From the NCBI RefSeq assembly GCF_021398735.1, contig NZ_CP090349.1:4483001-4547000 (forward strand): a stretch of DNA of 64,000 nt, written 5' to 3'. The notes beneath the pieces are model-generated. The model did no database searches and was not told the origin of the DNA. It was given only the letters and a program-made list of their open reading frames with translations. A program made the translations under genes and the position numbers. How positions within the stretch are numbered: the first letter of the stretch is position 1; every line of letters begins with the position of its first letter. Source of the DNA: Methylobacterium oryzae. GTDB lineage: Bacteria; Pseudomonadota; Alphaproteobacteria; Rhizobiales; Beijerinckiaceae. This document shows positions 44,679-53,826 of the stretch, piece by piece.

Positions 44679-44981
44679 TCAGCGCTGCACGGCCTCGATA
44701 TCATCCTCGTAGATCGAGTCCGGCTGGCAGGCGTGCCATTCCTTCTTCTCGTCCGCCTGCCCCTTGCGGCCCCAGCAATAGCCCGCCTGCGCCAAGCGTC
44801 CGCTCAGCCGATCGCGCAGCCGACACTGCTCACGCGTGATGGCGGGATCGCCGGTGCTCTCGCAGGCGCGTGCGGCGTTCGCCTCGGCCGTCAGCAATTC
44901 CGGGACGGTCGGAAGCTGCTGCTGGGCGCGCGCGCCCGTGGCGGCGAAGACCAGAGCGAGGACGGCGAGATCGGCGCGCAT
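44679..44981 (-). CDS. small exported hypothetical protein
   Basis: 100 aa. Signal peptide MRADLAVLALVFAATGARA with cleavage before QQQ. The mature 80 residues contain four Cys (RACEST, REQCRLRD, YCWGRK, WHACQPD), so two disulfides are likely. No family recognised, though similar Cys-containing small periplasmic proteins are common in this order. The ATG at MRADLAV places the signal peptide at the N terminus; the longer frame upstream is arginine-rich shadow sequence. Confidence 0.65.
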   Translation of the reverse strand: MRADLAVLALVFAATGARAQQQLPTVPELLTAEANAARACESTGDPAITREQCRLRDRLSGRLAQAGYCWGRKGQADEKKEWHACQPDSIYEDDIEAVQR

Positions 44982-45119
44982 GGGCGCACGATAATCGAGC
45001 TCCGGCGTTCCGCAACCGCGGGCCAATCGACGCCGGCGCCTTTGGGGCCGTGGCCGCCGAGGTCGGCTCGTTGCTTCGGCCATCGATCGATCGCTCATGG
45101 ACTCTCCGCGAGCCGGTCA

Positions 45120-45830
45120 TCACCCTGTGGCGGCCGCGCGGACATGCGCGAACAGGCCGCTCCCGCCGCGCTCGATGTCCTCGCGCACGGCATCCCGGGC
45201 CGCCTCCGGGTCACCGCGGCGCAGGGCGTCGATGATGCGGCGATGGGGGTGCGGCTCCCAGTCGGGGACGCCGTCATCGTAGAGGTGCGACAGGATCGGG
45301 CCGCAGCGCACCCACAGCAACTCCACGATCTCGTACAGGATCGGCATCTGTCCGAGCCTGCACAGCGTCAGGTGAAACTCGGTGTTGAGGTTCACCGCCC
45401 GCGCGAAGTCGCGGCTCGCGTGACAGTGCGAGATCTGCGCGTGGATCGCCTCGAGGTCGTCGACCTCGGCCGCGCGGCTGGCTGCCCCAGCGGCGGCGGC
45501 ACGCCCCTCGAGATCGGTGCGGATCGCCCGGATCTCCAGGAGCTGATCCAGGGTCAGGCGGGGCACGACGACGCTGCCGCGCGCGTCGAGGGCGAGGGCC
45601 TTCTCGGCGACGAGCCTGAGAAGGGCCTCGCGCATGGGGGTCGCGCTGATGCCGAACCGGGCCGACATCGGCCGGAGCCGCAGGCGCGTGTCGGGTCGCA
45701 ACTGCCCGCGCATCAGCGCGACGCGCAGCTCGCGGTAGGCCCGCTCGCTCAGGCTCTCCTTGACGATCGGACGGACCCAGTCCGGCACGATATCGCCTGT
45801 TTCCGGTTCGGACGCCGAAGCGCTTGACAT
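45120..45830 (-). CDS. GntR-family regulator with FCD ligand domain
   Basis: 236 aa. Winged helix at residues about 25-90 (SLSERAYRELRVALMRGQLR, then ISATPMREALLRLVAEKAL), then an all-helical FCD domain (about 95-225) with TEFHLTLCRLGQ and HRRIIDALRRGDPEAARDAV. FCD regulators bind small carboxylates, often with a metal. A strong ribosome-binding site (GGGGAGGA, 3-4 nt from the ATG) supports the start; a longer frame to 46070 is out of character. It is divergent from the large catabolic cluster and presumably controls it. Confidence 0.92.
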   Translation of the reverse strand: MSSASASEPETGDIVPDWVRPIVKESLSERAYRELRVALMRGQLRPDTRLRLRPMSARFGISATPMREALLRLVAEKALALDARGSVVVPRLTLDQLLEIRAIRTDLEGRAAAAGAASRAAEVDDLEAIHAQISHCHASRDFARAVNLNTEFHLTLCRLGQMPILYEIVELLWVRCGPILSHLYDDGVPDWEPHPHRRIIDALRRGDPEAARDAVREDIERGGSGLFAHVRAAATG

Positions 45831-45851
45831 ATTCCTCCCCTTCGTCCGATG

Positions 45852-45865
45852 TTTGTTATAACAAA
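45852..45865. promoter_or_regulatory. perfect palindrome, candidate GntR operator
   Basis: TTTGTTATAACAAA is a perfect 14-bp palindrome 21 bp upstream of the gntR start and about 77 bp upstream of the divergent alcohol dehydrogenase. FCD-type GntR proteins typically bind short palindromes of this kind. It is well placed to regulate both directions. Confidence 0.72.
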
Positions 45866-45942
45866 TTACGCCTAGCGTCGACGGCACGTGCCGCGAGGCA
45901 GGCCGCCGGGCCGGCAGGCTCGGCGGGAGACAGGGGACGGAA

Positions 45943-47001
45943 ATGCTTGCGTTACGCAAGGCGACCGCCGCCTTCGGGGCGGACCTCGTCCACGTCGATG
46001 CGCCCGCTGCCCCGGGCACGGGACGCGTCACCGTCGCGGTCGCCGCGGCCGGCATCTGCGGCAGCGACATCCACGCCTTCGAGTGGACCCCGGGCTACGG
46101 GTTCATGACCGCGTTCATGCCGGTCACTCTCGGTCACGAGTTCTCCGGGACGGTCCGGGCGGTGGGGGACGGCGTGACCGCGCTCGCGGTCGGCGACCGA
46201 GTCACCTGCTGGCCGACGGTGCCGTGCGGCGCCTGCGCGGCCTGCGCCGCCGCGCGGCCGCAGGATTGCCAGGGCCGCCGCATCGTCGGCCTGCACGCCG
46301 ACGGGGCCTTCGCCGAGCAGGTCGTCGTCCCGGCCGACAATTGCCGCCGCCTGCCGGACGGGTTGCCGCTGACCGTCGCGGCCCTGGCGGAGCCGCTTGC
46401 GGTCGCGGTCAACGCGGTGGATGTCGCGGAGGTCGGTCCCGGCGACCGCGTGGCGGTGCTCGGGCCGGGCCCGATCGGCCTCTGCATCGCCTTCGTGGCA
46501 CAGCAGCGGGGCGCGGACGTGCTGCTCGCCGGGCTCGACGACGCCGCGCGCCTCGACCTCGCCCGGCGGATCGGCATCCGCCACACGGTCGATCTCGCCG
46601 ACATCGGCCTGGACGACGCCGTCCGGCGCACCTTCGACGGGGAGGCCGACCGGGTGGTCGAGGCGACCGGTTCCGCCCGGTCGGTCAGTGACGGGTTGGC
46701 CGTCCTGCGCTCGGGCGGCGTGATGGTGGTGGCCGGCATCCATTCCGGCTCCCTCGACCTCGACCTGACGGGTTTCGTGCGCAGCAAGCAGCAGCTGCGC
46801 GCGGCCCACGACACGACGGCCCGCGCCTTCGACGCCGCGCTCGCGCTCCTCGCGGCGCATGCCGGGACGCTGGCGGCGCTGATCACCCACCGCCGCCCCC
46901 TCGCGGAAGCCGGGGCGGCGTTCGAGCTGGCGCGCAGCCGGCAGGCCATGAAGGTGCTGCTTCTCCCGGAAGCGGCGGCGAGCCGGGAAACGGAGCGATG
47001 A
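45943..47001 (+). CDS. zinc-dependent alcohol dehydrogenase, MDR superfamily
   Basis: 352 aa. Catalytic zinc ligands Cys in GICGSDIHAFEW and His-Glu in LGHEFSG, structural zinc ligands in CGACAACAAARPQDC, and the NAD-binding fold VAVLGPGPIGLCIAFVAQ. It resembles sorbitol/threonine dehydrogenases and would oxidise a secondary alcohol with NAD(P). It is the first gene of the cluster under the GntR/FCD regulator. The next gene overlaps its stop by 4 nt. Confidence 0.92.
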   Translation: MLALRKATAAFGADLVHVDAPAAPGTGRVTVAVAAAGICGSDIHAFEWTPGYGFMTAFMPVTLGHEFSGTVRAVGDGVTALAVGDRVTCWPTVPCGACAACAAARPQDCQGRRIVGLHADGAFAEQVVVPADNCRRLPDGLPLTVAALAEPLAVAVNAVDVAEVGPGDRVAVLGPGPIGLCIAFVAQQRGADVLLAGLDDAARLDLARRIGIRHTVDLADIGLDDAVRRTFDGEADRVVEATGSARSVSDGLAVLRSGGVMVVAGIHSGSLDLDLTGFVRSKQQLRAAHDTTARAFDAALALLAAHAGTLAALITHRRPLAEAGAAFELARSRQAMKVLLLPEAAASRETER

Positions 47002-48014
47002 GCATGGGCATGCGAGCCGTGATCGCCGACGGACAGGGCGGTCCCGAGGTCCTCCGGATCGTCGAGCGTCCGCGCCCGGAGCCGGGACAGGGCCAGGTGC
47101 TCGTGCGCGTCGAGGCCGCGGGCATCAACCGTCCGGACGTGATGCAGCGCGAGGGCCGCTACCCGCCGCCCCCCGGCGCCTCGGACGTGCTCGGGCTCGA
47201 ACTCGCCGGGATCGTCGAGGCGCTCGGGCCCGGCGCGGGCCGCTTCCGGACCGGGGACCGGGTGATGGCGCTGGTCCATAGCGGCGCCTACGCCGAGTGG
47301 GCCGTCGTCGACGAGGCGGTCGCTCTGCCCGTGCCGGAGGGCCTCCCGGCGGTCGAGGCGGGGGCGATCCCCGAGACCTACTTCACCGTCTGGAGCAACG
47401 TGTTCGAGCGCGCCCGGCTGCAGGCGGGCGAGAGCCTCCTGATCCACGGCGGCTCCTCGGGTATCGGCACCACGGCGATCCTGCTGGCGAAGGCCCGGGG
47501 CGCCCGGGTGATCGTCACCGCGGGCTCGCCCGAGAAATGCGCGGCCTGCCTGACGCTCGGCGCGGACGCGGCCATCGATTATCGGCGGGAGGATTTCGTC
47601 GCCGCGGCCAAGGCCGCCACCGGCGGGAGCGGGCCCGACGTGATCCTCGACATGGTCGGCGGCCCCTACATCGCCCGCAACCTCGATGCCGTGGCGGTCG
47701 ACGGGCGCATCGCGCAGATCGCCTTCCAGCAGGGCTCGCGGGTGGCGGAGATCGACTTCCAGCCGCTGCTGATGAAGCGGGTGACGCTCACGGGCTCGAC
47801 GCTGCGCGCCCGGCCGGTGGCCCTGAAGGCGCGCCTCGCCGAAGCCCTCGCCGAGCACGTCCTGCCGCTGCTCGCGGCGGGCCGCGCGCGGCCGCCGATC
47901 GATTCCGTGTTCCCGTTCGAGCGGGTCGCGGAGGCCCATGCCCGCATGGATGCGGGCCAGCATATCGGGAAGATCGTCCTGTCGATGGGCGACGCCGCGC
48001 ACGGGAGCCGCTGA
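46998..48014 (+). CDS. quinone oxidoreductase-like enzyme, MDR superfamily
   Basis: 338 aa. QOR-type features: VLVRVEAAGINRPDVMQREGRYP near the N terminus, the central helix LIHGGSSGIGTTAILLAKARGA for NADPH, and DVILDMVGGPYIARNLDAV. It lacks the zinc ligands of the neighbouring dehydrogenase. It likely reduces an enone or quinone-like intermediate with NADPH. It overlaps the upstream gene by ATGA and the ThDP enzyme by TGATG, so translation is coupled along the operon. Confidence 0.9.
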   Translation: MSMGMRAVIADGQGGPEVLRIVERPRPEPGQGQVLVRVEAAGINRPDVMQREGRYPPPPGASDVLGLELAGIVEALGPGAGRFRTGDRVMALVHSGAYAEWAVVDEAVALPVPEGLPAVEAGAIPETYFTVWSNVFERARLQAGESLLIHGGSSGIGTTAILLAKARGARVIVTAGSPEKCAACLTLGADAAIDYRREDFVAAAKAATGGSGPDVILDMVGGPYIARNLDAVAVDGRIAQIAFQQGSRVAEIDFQPLLMKRVTLTGSTLRARPVALKARLAEALAEHVLPLLAAGRARPPIDSVFPFERVAEAHARMDAGQHIGKIVLSMGDAAHGSR

Positions 48015-49741
48015 TGTCCGAGATGTCCGAGCGCGCCAACATGACCGGTGCCCACGCCCTCGCGGCCGCGCTCCACCGGCACGGCGTCCGCGACGTGTTC
48101 GGCCAGAGCATCCCCTCGGCGCTGTTCCTGGCCGCGCCGCACCACGGCATCCGCCAGATCGGCTACCGCACCGAGAACGCGGGCGCCGCCATGGCCGACG
48201 CCTACGCGCGGATCTCCGGCCGGGTCGCGGTGGTCGCGGCCCAGAACGGTCCCGCCGCGAGCCTGCTGGTGCCGGGCCTCGCGGAAGCCCTGAAGGCCTC
48301 GATTCCGGTCGTGGCGATCGTCCAGGACGTCCACCGCCGCTTCACCGACCGGAACGCCTTCCAGGAACTGGACCACCTCGCCCTGTTCGCGGGCGTCGCC
48401 AAGTGGGTCCGCCGGGTCGCGGTCGCCGAGCGCATCGACGACTACGTCGACATGGCCTTCGCGGTCGCGGCCTCCGGGCGGCCCGGGCCGGCGGTGCTGC
48501 TGGTGCCCCTGGACCTCCTCGACGAGCGGCCGGACTTCGAGGCCGCCGCGCCGCGCCGGTCGGCGATCCTGGGCACCTACCCCCTCGACCGCACGGTCGC
48601 CGACCCGGCCCGGATCGCCGAGGCCGCGGACCTGATCGCCGGCGCGCGGCGTCCCCTCGTGATCGCGGGCGGCGGCGTCCATTCCTCCGGGGCCTACCCG
48701 GAACTCGCGGCCCTGCAGGGTCTCGGACTGCCGGTCGCCACCACGGTGATGGGCAAGGGGGCCGTCGCCGAGACCGACCCGCTCTCCGTCGGCGTCGTCG
48801 GGTACTTCATGTCGCCGCGGGCGCGCTCGTCCCACCTGCGCAGCCTCGTCACGGAGGCCGACGTCGTCCTCCTCGTCGGCAACCGCACCAACCAGAACGG
48901 CACTGACAGCTGGTCGCTCTACCCGGCGGACGCCCGCTTCATCCATCTCGACGTCGACGGGGGCGAGGTCGGCCGCAACTACGAGGCCCTGCGCCTCGTC
49001 GGCGACGCCAAGCTGACCCTCGCCGCCCTCGCCGAGGCGCTCCGGCAGCGCGACCTCGCGGGATTGGAGGGCCGCCGCGCGCCGCTCGCCGACACGATCG
49101 CCCGCGCCCGCGAGGCCCAGGCCGGCGACATGGCCCGCCTCGTCGACATGGAGGCCGCGCCGATCCGGCCGGAGCGGATCATGGCGGAGATCGACGCGGT
49201 CACGACCGCCGAGACCGTCGTCGTCGCCGACGCGAGCTACGCCTCGATCTGGATCGCCAACTTCCTGACGGCGCGGAAGGCCGGCCAGCGCTTCCTGACG
49301 CCGCGCGGCATCGCGGGCCTCGGCTGGGGCCTGCCCTTCGCCCTCGGCGCCAAGGCCGCCCGCCCGGACGCGCCCGTGATCTGCGTGACCGGCGACGGCG
49401 GCTTCGGCCACGTCTGGTCGGAGCTGGAGACGGCGCGGCGCATGCGGCTGCCGGTCATCGTCGTCGTCCTGAACAACCAGATCCTCGGCTACCAGAAGCA
49501 CGCGGAGCTGAGCCTGTTCGGCGACTTCACCGACGTCTGCGACTTCGAGGCGGTCGACCACGCCGCCATCTCGCGGGCCTGCGGCTGTGCCGGGACGCGG
49601 GTCGAGCGCCCCGAGGATCTCGCACAGGCGCTGCGCGACGCGCTCGCCGGCGGCGCCGTGACGGTGATCGACGTGATCACCGACCAGCGCGCCTACCCGC
49701 CGATCACCAGCTTCGAGGGCAAGGACGCCCTCGCCTACTGA
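48014..49741 (+). CDS. thiamine-diphosphate-dependent enzyme, acetolactate-synthase superfamily
   Basis: 575 aa. ThDP-binding motif begins at VTGDGGFGHVW and ends at VVVLNNQILGYQ; catalytic Glu54 lies in YRTENAGAAMADAYARISG; the central domain has ADLIAGARRPLVIAGGGVHSSGA. The superfamily includes acetolactate synthase, benzoylformate decarboxylase, IolD and cyclohexane-1,2-dione hydrolase. No small regulatory subunit follows, so biosynthetic acetolactate synthase is unlikely. It could cleave a C-C bond next to a ketone in the pathway of this cluster. Confidence 0.92.
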   Translation: MSEMSERANMTGAHALAAALHRHGVRDVFGQSIPSALFLAAPHHGIRQIGYRTENAGAAMADAYARISGRVAVVAAQNGPAASLLVPGLAEALKASIPVVAIVQDVHRRFTDRNAFQELDHLALFAGVAKWVRRVAVAERIDDYVDMAFAVAASGRPGPAVLLVPLDLLDERPDFEAAAPRRSAILGTYPLDRTVADPARIAEAADLIAGARRPLVIAGGGVHSSGAYPELAALQGLGLPVATTVMGKGAVAETDPLSVGVVGYFMSPRARSSHLRSLVTEADVVLLVGNRTNQNGTDSWSLYPADARFIHLDVDGGEVGRNYEALRLVGDAKLTLAALAEALRQRDLAGLEGRRAPLADTIARAREAQAGDMARLVDMEAAPIRPERIMAEIDAVTTAETVVVADASYASIWIANFLTARKAGQRFLTPRGIAGLGWGLPFALGAKAARPDAPVICVTGDGGFGHVWSELETARRMRLPVIVVVLNNQILGYQKHAELSLFGDFTDVCDFEAVDHAAISRACGCAGTRVERPEDLAQALRDALAGGAVTVIDVITDQRAYPPITSFEGKDALAY

Positions 49742-49808
49742 CGCCGACGATTGACCCGACCGGAAGGCGCGCGAAGCGCCGGGTCGACGACTGACACGGG
49801 AGGAAACG

Positions 49809-51029
49809 ATGAGAGTTCTGGCGCGTGCACTCGCCGCCGCCCTCGTGCTGGGCGCCGCGGCCCAGGCGGCGGGACCGACGACGGCCCGAGCCGCCGACGT
49901 GAAATTCGGCGCGCTCTTCCCGTTCAGCGGGCAGCTCGCCCTGCTCGGCGAGGAGAGCGCCCGGGGCGTCGAGATCGCCGTCGACGAGATCAACGCCGCC
50001 GGCGGCGTCCAGGGGCAGAAGGTGGTGCTCGCCCGCGGCGACGCCGTCGACAACAACCAGGCGATCGGCGAGGCACGCCGCCTCATCTCCCTGGAGAAGG
50101 TGGCGGCGATCTTCGGCTCCTACTCGTCCGCCCGCTCCATCGCCGCGAGCCAGGTGGCCGAGCTGTCCGGCATCCCGTATTTCGAGCTCGGCGCGGTGGC
50201 CGAGGAGGTCACCGGGCGCGGGCTGCAATATCTCTACCGCACCAACCCGACGGCCGAGGACATGGCCAAGCTGGCGGTGGAGATGATCGTCAACAAGGTC
50301 GCCGCCGGGCTCGGCAAGAAGCCCGAGGACCTGAAGGTCGGCATCATCTACGAGGATTCGAGCTACGGCACGTCGGTGGCGGGCTTCCAGAAGAAGTTCG
50401 CCGCCCAGGCCAAGCTCAACGTCGTGACCGCGCAGGGCTACCCCGCCTCGACGGTCGACATGTCCTCCCTCGTCCTCGACCTGAAGGGGCGCGGCATCGA
50501 CGTCCTGCTCCAGACGTCCTACCAAAACGATTCCGTGCTGTTCCTGCAGCAGGCCAACGAGGCGGGCTTCAAGCCGGGCGCCATCATCGGCGGCGGCGGC
50601 GGCTACTCGATGCAGCCCACCGCCGACGCGGTCGGCCACAAGGTCATGGAGGGCGTGCTCGACACGGATTTCACACAGTACCTCGTCAACACGAAGTACA
50701 CGCCCGGTATCGAGAACTTCGTCGCGGCCTATCAGAAGAAGTACGGGAGCGCCCCGCGCTCCGGGCACTCCCTGAACAACTACGTCGGCGCCAAGCTCAT
50801 CCTCGAGGCCATCGGCAAGGCGAAGGGCTTCGAGCCCGACACCATCGTCAAGGCCGTCCAGGCCATCGACGTGAAGGACGGCGTCACCGCGGTCGGCTAC
50901 GGGTTCAAGTTCGGCAAGAACAACCAGAATGAGCGCGCCGCGATGATGGGCATGCAGTGGCAGGGCGGCAAGCTCGTCACGGTCTATCCCGACAGCGCCG
51001 CCGTCGCGCCCATGGAGATGCGTAAGTAA
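49809..51029 (+). CDS. ABC transporter substrate-binding protein, branched-chain amino-acid (Liv) type
   Basis: 406 aa. Signal peptide (LAAALVLGAAAQAAGPTTARA) and a periplasmic-binding domain: VKFGALFPFSGQLALLGEESARG, VDEINAAGGVQGQKVVLARGD, VAAIFGSYSSARSIAASQVAE. The first gene of the transporter part; livH follows at 57 bp. In this cluster, a ligand other than leucine/valine is likely, as for many Liv-type systems that import aromatic or hydroaromatic acids. Confidence 0.93.
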   Translation: MRVLARALAAALVLGAAAQAAGPTTARAADVKFGALFPFSGQLALLGEESARGVEIAVDEINAAGGVQGQKVVLARGDAVDNNQAIGEARRLISLEKVAAIFGSYSSARSIAASQVAELSGIPYFELGAVAEEVTGRGLQYLYRTNPTAEDMAKLAVEMIVNKVAAGLGKKPEDLKVGIIYEDSSYGTSVAGFQKKFAAQAKLNVVTAQGYPASTVDMSSLVLDLKGRGIDVLLQTSYQNDSVLFLQQANEAGFKPGAIIGGGGGYSMQPTADAVGHKVMEGVLDTDFTQYLVNTKYTPGIENFVAAYQKKYGSAPRSGHSLNNYVGAKLILEAIGKAKGFEPDTIVKAVQAIDVKDGVTAVGYGFKFGKNNQNERAAMMGMQWQGGKLVTVYPDSAAVAPMEMRK

Positions 51030-51085
51030 CCGCAGGTCTCCGAAGGTAACAGCGCCGCCGTCACGCAGGTCCACGGAGATCGGGG

Positions 51086-51973
51086 ATGGACGTCTTCCTC
51101 CAAGTGCTCGCCAACGGGGTGATGCTCGGCGGCCTGTTCGCGATCGTCAGCGTCGGGCTGACCCTGATCTTCGGCATCGTGAAGGTCGTGAACTTCGCCC
51201 ACGGCGAGTTCCTGATGGTCGGGATGTACCTGACCTATCTCGCGGTGACCGGGCTCGGGCTGCACCCCTTCGCGGCGGTGATCCTCGTCGTGCCGGTCCT
51301 GTTCCTGCTGGGCGCCCTCACCCAGCGGTTCCTGATCCAGCCCCTGCTCGCCGCTGGCGACCATCACATCCAGATCTTCGCCACGGTGGGCCTGTCGACG
51401 GTGCTGATCAACCTCGCCCTCCTCGTCTTCGGGGCCGACATCGCCAACACGCCGCCGTCGGGCCTGCGCCAGCCGCTGGAGATCGGCCCGGTCCGGGTGC
51501 TGCTCGGGCAGGTGGTGATCCTCGGATCCGCGATCGTGCTGGTGGCGGGGCTCCAGATGTTCCTGGCGCGCACCCGCACGGGCCGGGCGATCCGCGCGGT
51601 CGCCCAGAACCGCGCGGCGGCCGAGCTGATGGGCATCGACGTCGACCGGATCTACGCCCTGACCTTCGGCATCGGCGCGGCCTGCGTCGGGGTGGCGGCG
51701 GTGCTGATCGCGCCGCTCTACCCGACCTCGCCCAACAGCGGCACCTACTTCGTGCTGATCGCCTTCGTGGTCGTCGTGCTCGGCGGCCTCGGCTCCATCC
51801 GCGGCGCCTTCGTCGGAGCGATCCTGATCGGCCTGATCGACAGCGTCACGGGCTTCTACGTCGGCGCCGACATGCGCGAGGTCGCGGTCTTCGGCGTGTT
51901 CCTGGCGATCCTGATCCTGAAGCCCTCGGGCCTCTTCGGGCGGCAGCTGCGGCTGTCCCACGTCTCGCCGTGA
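51086..51973 (+). CDS. livH: Liv-type ABC permease (LivH)
   Basis: 295 aa, about eight transmembrane helices. LTLIFGIVKVVNFAHGEFLMVG at the N terminus and GGLGSIRGAFVGAILIGLIDS at the C terminus are LivH signatures, with the conserved AVAQNRAAAELMGID in the middle. It forms the channel with the permease half of the next gene. No separate LivM gene follows. Confidence 0.95.
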   Translation: MDVFLQVLANGVMLGGLFAIVSVGLTLIFGIVKVVNFAHGEFLMVGMYLTYLAVTGLGLHPFAAVILVVPVLFLLGALTQRFLIQPLLAAGDHHIQIFATVGLSTVLINLALLVFGADIANTPPSGLRQPLEIGPVRVLLGQVVILGSAIVLVAGLQMFLARTRTGRAIRAVAQNRAAAELMGIDVDRIYALTFGIGAACVGVAAVLIAPLYPTSPNSGTYFVLIAFVVVVLGGLGSIRGAFVGAILIGLIDSVTGFYVGADMREVAVFGVFLAILILKPSGLFGRQLRLSHVSP

Positions 51974-51984
51974 GGGAGCCCGCG

Positions 51985-53826
51985 ATGACCGATATCCCGC
52001 TCGCCGCAGCACCGTCCGCGGCCCCGACAGCCGCACCGTCCGCCGCACAGTCCGCCGCATCGTCCGCCTTCCCGCGCCGGGGCGCGGCAGCGCTGGCGCT
52101 CGTCCTCGCGGCCCTGGTGGCGGTGCCGGTCGCGGTCGGCAACCCGTTCATCTACCACGTCTTCATCACGATCTGCGTCTTCGCCGCGCTCTCGACCGCC
52201 TGGAACATCGTCGGCGGCTACGCCGGCCAGCTCTCCCTCGGCCACGGCATCTTCTACGGTCTCGGCGCCTATTGCGGGATGCTGCTCGTCGGCGCCGGGA
52301 TCAGCCCGTGGATCGGCATGGTGGCCGGCGCCGCCCTCGCCGTGCTGGTGGCGCTGGCGATCAGCTACCCGTGCTTCCGGCTGCACGGGCCGTTCTTCTC
52401 GCTGGCGACCATCGCCTTCCTCGAAGTCTTCCGCGTCCTGGCGCTGCATTTCCGGGACCTGACCGGCGGCGCTACCGGTCTGATGATCCCGCTGAAGTTC
52501 GGCTGGACGTGGATGGTGTTCCGGGATCGCTGGCCGCCGCTGGCCATCGCCTTCGGGCTCCTCCTGCTGACCCTGGCGGTCGCGTGGTGGATGCGCAGCC
52601 ACCGGATCGGCTTCTATCTCGTCGCCACCCGCGAGCGGGAATCGGCCGCGCGCGCCGCGGGCGTGCGCACGGTGCGGGTGCGGCTCGTCGCCGTGGCGGT
52701 GTCGGGGGGGCTCACCGCGATGGTCGGTACCTTCCACGCCATGTACCTGACCTTCATCGAGCCGGCGGCGATGTTCTCGCTGACCCTGTCGATCCAGATC
52801 GCGATGTTCGCGCTGATCGGCGGACTCGGCACGGTGTTCGGGCCGCTCCTCGGCGCGCTGCTCCTCGTGCCGATCACCGAGCTGGCCCGCGGCTGGCTCG
52901 GCGCCAAGGCCCTGGGGCTCCACGGCCTCGTCTACGGCCTCGTTCTGGTGCTCGTCGTCCTGTTCCTGCCCAACGGGCTGATGGGCCTCGTGTCCCGCTT
53001 CGCGCGGGCCCGCGCTGGCGGCCGCGGCGCGCAGGCGGCGTCGGTTCCGGCCGTTCCGCGGGCCCCGGAGCGGCCGCCGGTCGGCGCGGACCTGATCCGG
53101 GTCGAGGGCCTGCAGAAGCGCTTCGGCGGCCTGCACGTCACCAACGATGTCGGCTTCACGCTCCGGGAGGGCGAGATCCTCGGCCTGATCGGCCCCAACG
53201 GGGCGGGCAAGACCACCGTCTTCAACATGATCTCGGGCTTCCTCAAGCCCGATGCCGGCACGGTGAGCGTCCGCGCGCCGGACGGGACGTGGCACCGGCC
53301 GGGCCGGCCGTCGGATTTCGCGACGCTCGGCGTCGGCCGCACCTTCCAGATCGTGCAGCCCTTCGCGGCCATGACGGTCGAGGAGAACATCATGGTCGGC
53401 GCGTTCCACCGCCACGGCGACGTCCGCGAGGCCCGGGCGGTCGCGCGCGAGACCGCCGAGCGGATGGGGCTCGCGCCCTGGCTCGGGAGCGAGGCGCGCG
53501 GCCTCACCATCGGGGGCCTCAAGCGGCTCGAGGTCGCCCGCGTGATGGCGATGCGCCCGCGCGTGCTGCTGCTCGACGAGGTCATGGCCGGCATCAACCA
53601 GACCGACGTGCGCCGCGCCATCGACCTGATGCTGTCGATCCGCGACACCGGCGTCAGCATCATCGCGATCGAGCACGTCATGCAGGCGGTGATGGCGCTC
53701 TCCGACCGGGTGATCGTCCTGAGTTCCGGGCAGATCATCGCCCAGGGCAGCCCGCAGGATGTGGTGCGCGACGCAGCCGTGATCGAGGCGTATCTCGGCA
53801 AGGAGTTCGCCCATGCTCACGCTTGA
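51985..53826 (+). CDS. fused Liv-type permease-ATPase (LivM-LivG)
   Basis: 613 aa, the sum of a LivM permease and a LivG ATPase. Residues about 30-335 are the permease (AGQLSLGHGIFYGLGAYCG, SYPCFRLHGPFFSLATIAF, GLGTVFGPLLGALLLVP); after a short Ala/Pro linker, residues about 370-613 are the ATPase with Walker A GPNGAGKTT (about 403-411), GRTFQIVQPF, LTIGGLKRLEVARVMAM (signature) and LLLDEVMAGINQTD (Walker B). An Ala/Pro/Ser-rich repeat precedes the first helix. The ATG with GGGAG is preferred over an upstream GTG that overlaps livH. Fused LivMG chains are known in some proteobacteria. Confidence 0.94.
   Translation: MTDIPLAAAPSAAPTAAPSAAQSAASSAFPRRGAAALALVLAALVAVPVAVGNPFIYHVFITICVFAALSTAWNIVGGYAGQLSLGHGIFYGLGAYCGMLLVGAGISPWIGMVAGAALAVLVALAISYPCFRLHGPFFSLATIAFLEVFRVLALHFRDLTGGATGLMIPLKFGWTWMVFRDRWPPLAIAFGLLLLTLAVAWWMRSHRIGFYLVATRERESAARAAGVRTVRVRLVAVAVSGGLTAMVGTFHAMYLTFIEPAAMFSLTLSIQIAMFALIGGLGTVFGPLLGALLLVPITELARGWLGAKALGLHGLVYGLVLVLVVLFLPNGLMGLVSRFARARAGGRGAQAASVPAVPRAPERPPVGADLIRVEGLQKRFGGLHVTNDVGFTLREGEILGLIGPNGAGKTTVFNMISGFLKPDAGTVSVRAPDGTWHRPGRPSDFATLGVGRTFQIVQPFAAMTVEENIMVGAFHRHGDVREARAVARETAERMGLAPWLGSEARGLTIGGLKRLEVARVMAMRPRVLLLDEVMAGINQTDVRRAIDLMLSIRDTGVSIIAIEHVMQAVMALSDRVIVLSSGQIIAQGSPQDVVRDAAVIEAYLGKEFAHAHA
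52002..52067 (+). repeat. 12-bp imperfect tandem repeat in 5' end of livMG
   Basis: About five imperfect copies of GCCGCACCGTCC (variants with CAG, TCG) encode an Ala/Pro/Ser/Gln-rich cytoplasmic extension before the first transmembrane helix. Low-complexity and slippage-prone; it preserves frame because the unit is four codons. Confidence 0.7.

Noticed and set aside
47666..50086. 806-aa minus-strand frame opposite the ThDP enzyme
   Set aside because: Shadow frame; the plus-strand gene has complete ThDP motifs.
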